From contig NZ_CP024901.1 of NCBI RefSeq assembly GCF_003343245.1, positions 1,116,001 to 1,180,000 of the forward strand: 64,000 nt of DNA. Direction: 5' to 3'. This document shows positions 56,853-64,000 of this stretch, piece after piece. The position numbers and the translations under genes were made by a program. The notes beneath the pieces were generated by a model, which worked only from the letters and a program-made list of their open reading frames with translations, made no database searches and had not been told where the DNA came from. This stretch comes from Photorhabdus laumondii subsp. laumondii. Its GTDB lineage: Bacteria; Pseudomonadota; Gammaproteobacteria; Enterobacterales; Enterobacteriaceae. Every line of letters starts with the position of its first letter. Within the stretch, counting starts at the first letter, position 1.

Positions 56853-57613
56853 TACAGACTCTCCTCATACTCTTGCTGGCTGACAATACGGTTAACCAGA
56901 CGCCCAACACCTTCAACTTCAACAATAACTTCATCTCCCGGTACCACATCGGATAATCCTTTTGGCGTGCCGGTGGCGATCATGTCTCCCGGTTGCAGCG
57001 TCATGAAGTCGCTTAGATAAGCGATCAAAAATGGAATATTGAAGATCAGATCAGCGGTTGTACCGCGTTGACGCAATTCACCGTTAACCCAAGTGCTTAA
57101 TGTCAGATTATGCGGATCGGGGACATCTTCTTTATCGACGAACCACGGACCGATGGGGGTCAGTGTATCGCGGCTTTTTACCCGGAGATTAGGACGATAG
57201 TAGTTTTCCAGATAGTCACGGATTGCGTAATCGTTACAGACGGTGTACCCGGCAACGTAATCCATCGCGTGTTCTTGAGTCACTTTGTGGGCGGTTTTGC
57301 CGATGATAACCACCAGCTCGGCTTCATAATGCATATATTCCACATGATCAGGGCGAACGGAAACCTGACGATGACCGGTTAGCGTATTGGCGGCCTTGAT
57401 AAAAACCAGAGGTTCTTCGGGGGGCTTAAATTCCAGCTCAGTGGCGTGATCAGCATAATTTAAACCGAGGGCAAACAGGGTACCGTTTGCGGGTGGCAGC
57501 CATTGAACGGATTCGCTGTTGATTTTACTGCCATCAGGCAGGCAGACATTTTCCTGTTCATCGACAGTAACAATCAAATCGCGACCTTGATAGTGAACTC
57601 TTGCGTGTTTCAT
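56852..57613 (-). CDS. hpaG2: 2-hydroxyhepta-2,4-diene-1,7-dioate isomerase (HpaG C-terminal half)
   Basis: This 253-aa FAH-family protein corresponds to the second domain of bifunctional HpaG/HpcE. The ALGLNYADHATE opening, metal-binding YEAELVVIIGK (E-x-E, about 103-113), GYTVCNDYAIRD, and GTPKGLSDVVPGDEVIVEVEGVG are diagnostic. It isomerises 2-hydroxyhepta-2,4-diene-1,7-dioate to the 2-oxo form used by HpaH. The start overlaps the hpaG1 stop by 4 nt (ATGA). Confidence 0.93.
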   Translation of the reverse strand: MKHARVHYQGRDLIVTVDEQENVCLPDGSKINSESVQWLPPANGTLFALGLNYADHATELEFKPPEEPLVFIKAANTLTGHRQVSVRPDHVEYMHYEAELVVIIGKTAHKVTQEHAMDYVAGYTVCNDYAIRDYLENYYRPNLRVKSRDTLTPIGPWFVDKEDVPDPHNLTLSTWVNGELRQRGTTADLIFNIPFLIAYLSDFMTLQPGDMIATGTPKGLSDVVPGDEVIVEVEGVGRLVNRIVSQQEYEESL

Positions 57614-58242
57614 GCTTTTTCTCCCACTTGCACAACCTGATTTTCCAGTGATGGAAAACCTGCTGCCCGAATAACAACTTTGTCGCCCGGTTTGATAGCC
57701 ACGCGTTGGTGTGGCGTTCCAAGCAGGATCACGTCCCCCTCTTTGAGGGTTGCGAAATCACTCAATGCTGCAACTAATTCCGTGGCTGAACGCACCAGAT
57801 CGGCTGTTGACCAGCGATCGACTTCCTGACCATTGATTTCGGTAATGATATCTAACGCATCAATGGATTCAGGATGAGTCATCTGGCCTATGGGGCAAAA
57901 ACCATCGCGACACTTAGCTTTTATTGCCGGACGATAGAAAGCGGTTTCAGGCAGGCTGACTTCATTAGCTAATGCATAACCTGCGATATATTCGGCCGCA
58001 TTTTCAATGGCAACTTTGCGGGCGGTTTTACCTATTATTAATGCCAGCGTTGCACCGCTTTGAACCTCTTCACCTACCGGGTGGGGAATTGCTTCACCGG
58101 AGGTGATAACGGTATTGCGGGGTTTAATGAACCATACTGGTGTTTTAGGCAGAGTGTTATAAGGTGTTTGCTGAAATGAGCCATGCCAGAAATCTACCTG
58201 GCTCTGGTGGTTGAGGGCTACGGCGAAGACAGTGCCTTTCAT
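57610..58242 (-). CDS. hpaG1: 5-oxopent-3-ene-1,2,5-tricarboxylate decarboxylase (HpaG N-terminal half)
   Basis: This 210-aa FAH-family protein corresponds to the first domain of HpaG/HpcE (decarboxylase). It opens KGTVFAVALNHQSQVDFWHG and contains PKTPVWFIKPRNTVI, ATLALIIGKTARKV and GDVILLGTPHQRV. In E. coli C both domains form one polypeptide; here they are two overlapping genes. It is the first gene of the operon, divergent from hpaR. Confidence 0.93.
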   Translation of the reverse strand: MKGTVFAVALNHQSQVDFWHGSFQQTPYNTLPKTPVWFIKPRNTVITSGEAIPHPVGEEVQSGATLALIIGKTARKVAIENAAEYIAGYALANEVSLPETAFYRPAIKAKCRDGFCPIGQMTHPESIDALDIITEINGQEVDRWSTADLVRSATELVAALSDFATLKEGDVILLGTPHQRVAIKPGDKVVIRAAGFPSLENQVVQVGEKA

Positions 58243-58628
58243 TAACGATTCCTCATAAACTTAAACGGGCGGTTTTAAGATGCATTTATTAATATATTAA
58301 TAAGCTACGGGGCGCGTTGTTGCAATATGTTAATGTGTTTGTTAATTTTAATTGTGATCTCAGTAACAATATCTCCACTAAATTTGTTTTTTATCATTAT
58401 TAATCAAGATATTAATCTTTTTTCGGATAAAGGCGTTACTCTTGCATTAACTTTTTATTAACTTTATTTTTAGGGTTAATTTTTGTTTACTTATTAATAT
58501 TTTTATGATTTTTTCTTTGTGGTTGACTGAGGGACGTGCTAGTCTTTTTTATTGTGGTTATAGAGTGAGATAGTACTTTCAACAGAGAGTAAATCAGTGA
58601 TTAACTAAAATAAGAGCCTTCATTACCC
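58243..58628. promoter_or_regulatory. hpaG1-hpaR divergent promoter/operator region
   Basis: This 386-bp AT-rich region must hold both promoters. TTATTAATATATTAATAA at 58286-58303 is a perfect 18-bp palindrome ~45 bp upstream of hpaG1, a good candidate for an HpaR (MarR-type) operator. A looser GTTAATGTGTTTGTTAA at ~58328-58344 could be a second half-site pair. No gene is visible. Confidence 0.55.
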
Positions 58629-59075
58629 ATGCATGAATCTCTGACAATTGCATTACTTCAAGCGCGAGAAACCGCGATGGGTTTTTTTCGCCCAATCCTT
58701 AAACGTCATAATTTGACTGAACAGCAGTGGCGTATTATCCGTGTACTGTCTGATAATCGGTCGATTGATTTTTATGATTTATCCTGCCAGACCTGTATTC
58801 TTCGTCCAAGTCTGACCGGGATATTGACTCGCATGGAACGTGATGGCTTGATCTTTCGTCTTAAACCGATGAATGACCAGCGCAAACTTTATGTTTCTTT
58901 GACGCAGGATGGTCAGAAACTTTATGAAAAGGCGAAAGAGCAGGTGGAACAGGGATATCAGGCGATTGAAAAAGCCTTTTCGCCGGAGAAGATGGTTCAG
59001 CTTTCAGTATTGTTGGAGGAATTAATTGCTGTTGGTAAGAACTCACTGATAAATACAGGAAAGGATATTAAATAA
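58629..59075 (+). CDS. hpaR: MarR-family repressor of the hpa operon
   Basis: This 148-aa winged-helix repressor is closely similar to E. coli HpaR (HESLTIALLQARETAMGFFR at the N-terminus). The MarR core is visible: HTH (LSCQTCILRPSLTGILTRME, about 57-76) and wing (KPMNDQRKLYVSLT). In E. coli HpaR represses the meta operon and itself and is relieved by hydroxyphenylacetates. It is divergent from hpaG1, the conserved arrangement. Only a weak ribosome site precedes the ATG. Confidence 0.95.
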   Translation: MHESLTIALLQARETAMGFFRPILKRHNLTEQQWRIIRVLSDNRSIDFYDLSCQTCILRPSLTGILTRMERDGLIFRLKPMNDQRKLYVSLTQDGQKLYEKAKEQVEQGYQAIEKAFSPEKMVQLSVLLEELIAVGKNSLINTGKDIK

Positions 59076-59151
59076 ATAGCATTTTTATTGAAAACGATGG
59101 TAATGAATAATCGTGAAATTGCTGAGCAGAATCAGCAATTATCGATTTTGG

Positions 59152-59895
59152 TTATTGAATAATTAGCGTTAATATTTCCTGTGGGTAGATAATAAATTGC
59201 CCACGAAATAGTGTACCTGCCGGATAATGAGGGGTGAGTGTTTCCCGCAGCGCTAATGTTATTTCATTATTTTCCAGGGATAGGGCAATAATTTCAGCCG
59301 CTTCAAAGCCAAAGAACCGTTTTACTTGTGGATAGAGTGCTTTATACAAACTCTCTTTTACAGAAAAGGCAAGGGTAAATGCTTGTTCAAGTGGTAAATG
59401 GCAATGTTTCAGAAGTTGAATTTCCTTGTCATTCACAATCATTTTTGTGATTTCATCTATATTTTGACGATCGACGATAGCTTCTATATCAACACCAATT
59501 AATCGGTTATGAGTTTGCGGTGCAGCCAGCACAATTGCACAATGAGATGAATGAGAAACAGAACCACAAATATTCTGCGGCCAGATTGGCGCGCGATCAT
59601 GACCAGAGATCAAATTAAATGCTGGTTGTCCTAATTGTGCTAAAAGTTGTCTGGCACAATAACGTGCTGCCAGATATTCAGCCCGCCGTTTCTTGACGGC
59701 TTTAGTTAAGGTAGCAGGGAAGGGGAGATTTAACTGTTCGAAGAGTTCATCGTGATAATAAGAAAGATCAAAGCGGGCATGCCAGAAATGTACTTGAGGG
59801 TGTTTAACAACCGTTCCATACTCGATTTGAGTGATAAATCCGTTGTCATATTCTGGCAGTGATGCTTGATTGGTGTGTATAACTGTCTGTTCCAT
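59152..59895 (-). CDS. ngrA: 4'-phosphopantetheinyl transferase, NgrA/EntD type
   Basis: This 247-aa Sfp/EntD-class enzyme transfers phosphopantetheine from CoA to carrier domains of non-ribosomal peptide and polyketide synthetases. Motifs are KKRRAEYLAARYCAR (about 67-81), GSVSHSSHCAI (about 111-121), IGVDIEAI with Mg-binding Asp/Glu (about 133-140) and FSVKESLYKALYP with the catalytic Glu/Lys (about 171-183). In Photorhabdus ngrA is needed for siderophore and antibiotic production and for supporting nematode growth. It is apparently monocistronic, between hpaR (convergent) and the fimbrial genes. The symbol is from recollection of the Photorhabdus protein. Confidence 0.88.
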   Translation of the reverse strand: MEQTVIHTNQASLPEYDNGFITQIEYGTVVKHPQVHFWHARFDLSYYHDELFEQLNLPFPATLTKAVKKRRAEYLAARYCARQLLAQLGQPAFNLISGHDRAPIWPQNICGSVSHSSHCAIVLAAPQTHNRLIGVDIEAIVDRQNIDEITKMIVNDKEIQLLKHCHLPLEQAFTLAFSVKESLYKALYPQVKRFFGFEAAEIIALSLENNEITLALRETLTPHYPAGTLFRGQFIIYPQEILTLIIQ

Positions 59896-59940
59896 GTTAA
59901 TTATCCAGATAAGGAAATGCTGCCCAGTTTATACTGAATA

Positions 59941-60951
59941 TCACTCATATTGAACGGTAAAATGTGCTATTGCGTTAGCTTTTCCACCTGTTATTCTATC
60001 ATCGGTTTGATAATAACGGGCGGTGAAAGGTAAATTATAACGAGAATTCCTGTCAGAATAGCCTACAGCAAATGGTTTCCCAATAGGAACGGGCGTTCCC
60101 ATATATAAAATTTGCACACCAACCCCTTTGGCTGTATTTGTTGCATTAGTTCTGTTTAATTGAATAATACTCTCTGGGGCATCACTGATTGTTCTTGCGG
60201 AAAATGTAATTGTAGGTTTGATTCTTTCTGTACATTCAATGTTGATATTAAAATCAGCATGGCCGGCAGTTGTTCCTTTTCCTTTAAACGAAGAGCTGTA
60301 AACATCATGAAATCTAACGGTTTGATCGCCAGATAGCGCCATGCAACCTTGAGCAGTAACATGATATCTTGTTTTGTTTCTTATTGTTATTAGACGGATG
60401 CCGTTCGATGTTTGTAATAGGGAAATTATTCCAGCGTGTAATGATTTTCCTGATTTAATTTCACCCTCTTTATAGAGATAAACATCAATATCACCGATAT
60501 CTTTCCAGGTAATTTTTTTCTTTTCTGGCGGGTAATAGATATAACTTCTACCATCAATTGTGGGATATTTCATATTATTTAGATTTCCAGTAGCAGCAAC
60601 AAAATATAAATAGAGGTTATCTATACCTGTTGTTAACTTTCCTGTCCCATGCTCCGTGTTACCGGCCATGCTGGGATAAACACTTTCACCAAAAACCAAA
60701 TATCCGTTGTCATCACATGAAAAAATAGGATCATTTATATTGAGCCCCATGCTGCTAGCTAATTGTTCAGCACTGAATCTGACAACATGAATACTTTTAG
60801 TATTTGATGTGTTTAAGTTTAATTTAAGTGAATTTAAATCAAAATATACAGTGCCGTTACCCGTTGTGGATTCTGAAATACAAGCAGCATGTATTTTATT
60901 GATATTGAAAAGTAAAACAGCAGAAATTAATAACCGTAAATAATATTTCAT
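59941..60951 (-). CDS. fimbrial adhesin-like protein
   Basis: This 336-aa exported protein has a signal peptide (YYLRLLISAVLLFNINKIHA, cleavage before ACIS). It has two halves: an N-terminal domain of unknown ligand (to ~190) and a C-terminal pilin-type domain with Cys residues, ending GGKANAIAHFTVQYE, the donor-strand-accepting fold that ushers handle. It is ~35-40% similar by eye to the gene at 61359. It is probably the tip adhesin or a minor subunit of the chaperone-usher fimbria whose usher is upstream. An ERIC and an usher remnant lie directly upstream, so its expression as part of the operon is uncertain. Confidence 0.8.
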   Translation of the reverse strand: MKYYLRLLISAVLLFNINKIHAACISESTTGNGTVYFDLNSLKLNLNTSNTKSIHVVRFSAEQLASSMGLNINDPIFSCDDNGYLVFGESVYPSMAGNTEHGTGKLTTGIDNLYLYFVAATGNLNNMKYPTIDGRSYIYYPPEKKKITWKDIGDIDVYLYKEGEIKSGKSLHAGIISLLQTSNGIRLITIRNKTRYHVTAQGCMALSGDQTVRFHDVYSSSFKGKGTTAGHADFNINIECTERIKPTITFSARTISDAPESIIQLNRTNATNTAKGVGVQILYMGTPVPIGKPFAVGYSDRNSRYNLPFTARYYQTDDRITGGKANAIAHFTVQYE

Positions 60952-61028
60952 ATCTATGCCTATTGAGATTTATTCTTAATTGCTGACAACATGAATTATT
61001 AATAACATCACTTATTAATAACACTATT

Positions 61029-61155
61029 TATACCCGTCATCTTTCAAGTTGCTTCTTTGTTGGCTGCACTCACTCACCCCGGTCACATAGTTATCTATGC
61101 TCCCGGGGATTCGCTCCCTTGCCGCCGCGATGCATCTTGAAATCCATAGGGTATA
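61029..61155 (-). repeat. ERIC element, full length
   Basis: 127 bp with TATACCC/GGGTATA ends, in the gap between the two adhesin genes, in the same orientation as the copy at 47011. Confidence 0.97.
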
Positions 61156-61193
61156 TTAATAAAGTAATGAAGTGAGAGTGGCGCGGCACCACT

Positions 61194-61330
61194 ATCTTTT
61201 CGGTATAAGTTATCAGTGGAATTAATATGGCAGATCTATTTATCGTCTAAGTCAGGTTTTAATTCTGCTGTATTATTAACACCACTGAGGAAAATTTCTC
61301 TTTTTTCTCATGTTATCGTGATGTTAGTAA
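61194..61330 (-). pseudogene. degraded usher C-terminus
   Basis: Read on the minus strand, this stretch encodes EKREIFLSGVNNTAELKPDL, a stop, then ICHINS and LYRK. It aligns with the end of the intact usher in this window (EKGEVFLSGVSDTAKLTADL, SCHIKF, LYQK) with in-frame stops. It is a remnant of a second usher gene, immediately upstream of the ERIC and the distal adhesin. Confidence 0.75.
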
Positions 61331-61358
61331 TTTAAGTCAAATTGGATGGTTTGTAAAG

Positions 61359-62339
61359 CTATTTGTATTTAATTGTAAATTGCACTAATGCATTAGCGGT
61401 TCCACCTGTTATGGTATCATCAGTTTGATAGTAATGAGCGAAAAGGGGAATAGAATAAACCCCGATCCTACCGGAAGGCGTGACTGTAATCGGTTTTTGC
61501 ATAGCAACAGGTATTCCTTTATGGATCATTTGAACACCAACGCCTTTAGCTTCTTTTCCTGAACCGTATTTGTTTAATCTAATAACACTATCCTTATCTT
61601 TGTCAGGTACTTCTGCAATGGTTTCTCCTGAAAAAACTATGGTAGGAAGAATATTACCTTTGCATTCAATCGATATATTAAAGGGAGACGATTTACGTGC
61701 TGCTTGCCATTTCCCATTAAAATCAGAAATTTTATGGCTGCCTAAAACCAGTTTCCGGTATGGTGTTGATGTCATACAACCGGTATTTTTAATGACATTT
61801 TCTTTTTTATATTTGATTCTTATTAACTCTTTATCATCATATGTAGATAAAGATGAAATTAATCCTTTTTTTAATTTATCTTTTGGTGTTAAATCTCCAT
61901 GTTGGTAAAGGTACACCTGTACTTCACCTATATCTTTTAAACTTAATTTCTTATTTTTAGGATTACTTTTTCCACTTCCAAGGTATTTTACGTAAAAAGA
62001 TATATTATTCGCACTTGTTTTTATCAAGCCGCTATTGTTAGGATTATTAGCAGGTGCTATTTTATTTGGTGCTGTTTTAAAGAGAACTGTTGCATTACTA
62101 TCGCAATTAGCAATAGCTGCATCGGCTTTAATACCTATTTTGCTAGCTAGTTCCATTGGTCCATATTGCGCGATAAGAATATGTGCTTTATGGTTATTAG
62201 GTGAATTGATAATTTCATTTATCTCAACATTTAAATCAATTGATTTAAAATTCTTGCTTAATTTACATGTGGCAATTGATTTTGTAATATTGAGTAATGT
62301 TAGTAATAACGTTGCTAAAATAATTAATTTATTTCTCAT
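61359..62339 (-). CDS. fimbrial adhesin-like protein
   Basis: This 326-aa secreted protein has a signal peptide (NKLIILATLLLTLLNITKSIA, cleavage near ATCK). Its layout is the same as that of the downstream paralogue: a variable N-terminal domain, conserved LKDIGEVQVYLYQHGDLT in the middle, and a pilin-like C-terminus GVGVQMIHKGIPV..ITGGTANALVQFTIKYK. AGGA lies ~5 nt upstream of ATG 62339. It starts 27 nt after the usher stop, so it is part of the usher operon; it is likely the tip adhesin. Binding specificity is not readable. Confidence 0.83.
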   Translation of the reverse strand: MRNKLIILATLLLTLLNITKSIATCKLSKNFKSIDLNVEINEIINSPNNHKAHILIAQYGPMELASKIGIKADAAIANCDSNATVLFKTAPNKIAPANNPNNSGLIKTSANNISFYVKYLGSGKSNPKNKKLSLKDIGEVQVYLYQHGDLTPKDKLKKGLISSLSTYDDKELIRIKYKKENVIKNTGCMTSTPYRKLVLGSHKISDFNGKWQAARKSSPFNISIECKGNILPTIVFSGETIAEVPDKDKDSVIRLNKYGSGKEAKGVGVQMIHKGIPVAMQKPITVTPSGRIGVYSIPLFAHYYQTDDTITGGTANALVQFTIKYK

Positions 62340-62366
62340 GCTTTTCCTAGGTAAATATTAATTTAA

Positions 62367-64000
62367 TTACTGACAGCGTAATGAAGTCAGAATAATACCA
62401 TTAATTTTTTGATATAATTTACTATCGAATTTAATATGACAACTTTGTTTCTCGCCTAAATCAGCGGTTAATTTTGCTGTGTCGCTCACACCACTGAGGA
62501 AAACTTCGCCTTTTTCATTCACCATGCCATTGACATTATCTGGGCCTGTAATTATCGTGCCGAATGGGAGTTTCTTACCGTGATGTTGTAAAGTTAAAAA
62601 TACTCGATGACCAACACGAATAGAATAATCCGCTAAGACCAAAGCTCCTTTGGTTGGAATGACCTTAGTGGTTGGGTTATCAATATCTACGTCATCACCG
62701 AATGTATTGGTATCAAGGGATAACATATTTTCCCGATATTGCGATATATAAGGCACAATGGTATATCCCCGCCAATCTGTACTGATAGAGGTATTATTCA
62801 GTACCTTGGCATTGGTTGCCCCGGGGGCACGAATTAAGGCGCTGGCACCGCTTTCGCTAATATTTTGTGCCAGAGTAACGCCATAGGGATGGGCAATAAT
62901 AGCTCCCTCTAATCCATAATTAACTCGCTGATTTTTTCTATGATCGGTGGTATAACCTACATTAATTGAACCATATGAGCCTCGGTAATATAGACTGGCG
63001 GCATTACCTGATTGTTTTTCTTTCTCTGATTTTTCGTAGCTGTAATCCTGAGAAATCATATAGTTCAGATTTTGTTGTTCCAGTAACGAGCCGGATAATG
63101 TCATTGAATGCTGGCTGCTACCGTTGGTGTTATAAGCGGTATCATAATCTACCGATGCGCTGTGATTATCTGATGGCAGCCATTTATCCAGAGGAATACT
63201 GATATTGAATGAAAAAACTTGATCATTATTAATACTTGAGCGATTACGATGATAATTGTAGCTTAATGATAAAGAGATATCATGAATATTAGTGTTATAG
63301 GACATAGAATATGACTGATTCTTACGGGTTTTATCTTGCCAATAATCTTGCTGCCAGGCCGATAATGAAAGATTACCATATTGTCCTAAATTTTGGCCCA
63401 TCGTTATTTGCATCCGGTTTTTAGGCGCACTATTTCTGCTATGATCAGCAAATGGGTCGTTATTATTGGAATAGTTATTATTGGCATCGCTAAAGCTGTA
63501 ATAACCATTGGTATTGTAGCGATAACCGGCTAATGTCACCGTTGTATTAGTTTCAGTAAAACCTTTACTGTAGCGTATCTGATAAGATTGCCCGCTTTTC
63601 TTTTCTCCGTTTGGGAAATGGGTTGCTGCATTGGTGACATCGATTGATACCGCACCAATTTTTCCCAGATTATGCCCTAAACCTAATGCATGGCTTTGAT
63701 AGTCAGAGGAAATAATCACTCCACCATAAATGGTGGTGCTATCCCATAACCCATAAATAGCTTCTGTTTGAATAAATCTTTTTTTACTGGCCTGTTTACC
63801 ACCGCTGAATTTACCGATATTAGCAAAATATTTCATTTGGCCGGCACGGATCATTAATGGTGAGGCAGCAAAGGGCTGAGTAAATTTTCTGATATTGCCA
63901 TTTTCTTCATAAATAGATATTTCCAGATCACCATTCAGGTTACTGGGGTAAATATCAGTAATTTCAAACGCGCCTGGTGGAACAAAAGTCTGATAAATAA
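62367..64000 (-). CDS. fimbrial outer-membrane usher, 5' end outside window
   Basis: The frame is open from 64000 (edge) to a stop at 62367, giving the C-terminal ~544 residues of a FimD/PapC-type usher. At the edge it reads YQTFVPPGAFEITDIYPSNL, the conserved usher segment around residues 250-270, so about a third is missing to the right. It includes the rest of the beta-barrel (repeated YRY/SxSxxY strands) and C-terminal domains, ending GIILTSLRCQ. It assembles and secretes fimbrial subunits delivered by a periplasmic chaperone, whose gene must lie beyond the window. An internal ATG at 63854 is not the start. Confidence 0.93.
   Translation of the reverse strand, partial: IYQTFVPPGAFEITDIYPSNLNGDLEISIYEENGNIRKFTQPFAASPLMIRAGQMKYFANIGKFSGGKQASKKRFIQTEAIYGLWDSTTIYGGVIISSDYQSHALGLGHNLGKIGAVSIDVTNAATHFPNGEKKSGQSYQIRYSKGFTETNTTVTLAGYRYNTNGYYSFSDANNNYSNNNDPFADHSRNSAPKNRMQITMGQNLGQYGNLSLSAWQQDYWQDKTRKNQSYSMSYNTNIHDISLSLSYNYHRNRSSINNDQVFSFNISIPLDKWLPSDNHSASVDYDTAYNTNGSSQHSMTLSGSLLEQQNLNYMISQDYSYEKSEKEKQSGNAASLYYRGSYGSINVGYTTDHRKNQRVNYGLEGAIIAHPYGVTLAQNISESGASALIRAPGATNAKVLNNTSISTDWRGYTIVPYISQYRENMLSLDTNTFGDDVDIDNPTTKVIPTKGALVLADYSIRVGHRVFLTLQHHGKKLPFGTIITGPDNVNGMVNEKGEVFLSGVSDTAKLTADLGEKQSCHIKFDSKLYQKINGIILTSLRCQ

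Noticed and set aside
56445..57020. 191-codon plus-strand frame opposite hpaE/hpaG2
   Set aside because: Antisense shadow of two well-supported enzymes; no family features.
36545..61155. 127-bp repeats as insertion sequences or a CRISPR-like array
   Set aside because: They are dispersed ERIC elements with no transposase and no regular spacing.
63854..63854. Start of the usher at an internal ATG
   Set aside because: The frame continues upstream to the window edge with conserved usher sequence, so this is an internal methionine.
1..64000. tRNA, rRNA or CRISPR loci
   Set aside because: No tRNA-like cloverleaf, rRNA segment or repeat-spacer array recognised by eye; a covariance-model scan would be needed to exclude small RNAs.

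Overview
The window is almost certainly chromosomal DNA of a Photorhabdus strain (Enterobacterales symbiont of entomopathogenic nematodes). The evidence is the toxin-complex (Tc) locus with tcdA, tcdB2 and tccC genes, an ngrA-type phosphopantetheinyl transferase, 127-bp ERIC repeats, and a complete 4-hydroxyphenylacetate (hpa) pathway. Species assignment is from remembered protein sequence, not from a search.

Bases 1-35,000 form a Tc toxin island read mainly on the minus strand. In transcription order it holds a shortened tcdA homologue (35011-28364), tcdA2 (27891-20557), tcdB2 (20500-16073), a small holin-like gene, a tccC with a TccC3-type core but an unfamiliar C-terminal effector (15551-12639), a tcdA4-like gene (11004-3868) and tccC5 (3681-859). 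Two paralogous LysR genes lie on the plus strand, each convergent with a tccC; the first is cut by the window edge. TcdA forms the pentameric pore/receptor part, TcdB plus TccC form the cocoon, and the hypervariable TccC tail is the delivered enzyme. The window therefore encodes three A subunits, one B and three C effectors.

Bases 35,000-47,300 are mosaic. They hold an orphan SAM methyltransferase between two partial ERICs, dtpB (peptide transporter), hpaB-hpaC, a third tccC with an ADP-ribosyltransferase-like tail, and an SDR. A decayed type VI effector/immunity patch follows: a broken Hcp-toxin fusion with its CdiI-like immunity gene, a second toxin tail with a putative membrane immunity protein, and two oppositely oriented ERICs. 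This block separates hpaA from hpaB, which are adjacent in E. coli.

Bases 47,300-59,075 are the rest of the hpa cluster: divergent hpaR, then hpaG1-hpaG2-hpaE-hpaD-hpaF-MFS-gabD-hpaH-hpaI-hpaX-hpaA, tightly packed. HpaBC hydroxylate 4-hydroxyphenylacetate, HpaD cleaves the ring, HpaE/F/G/H/I take the product to pyruvate plus succinic semialdehyde, and the embedded GabD oxidises the latter to succinate.

Bases 59,150-64,000 hold ngrA and the distal end of a chaperone-usher fimbrial operon: a partial usher, two tandem adhesin-like genes, and between them an ERIC and a degraded usher C-terminus that points to an old usher-adhesin duplication.
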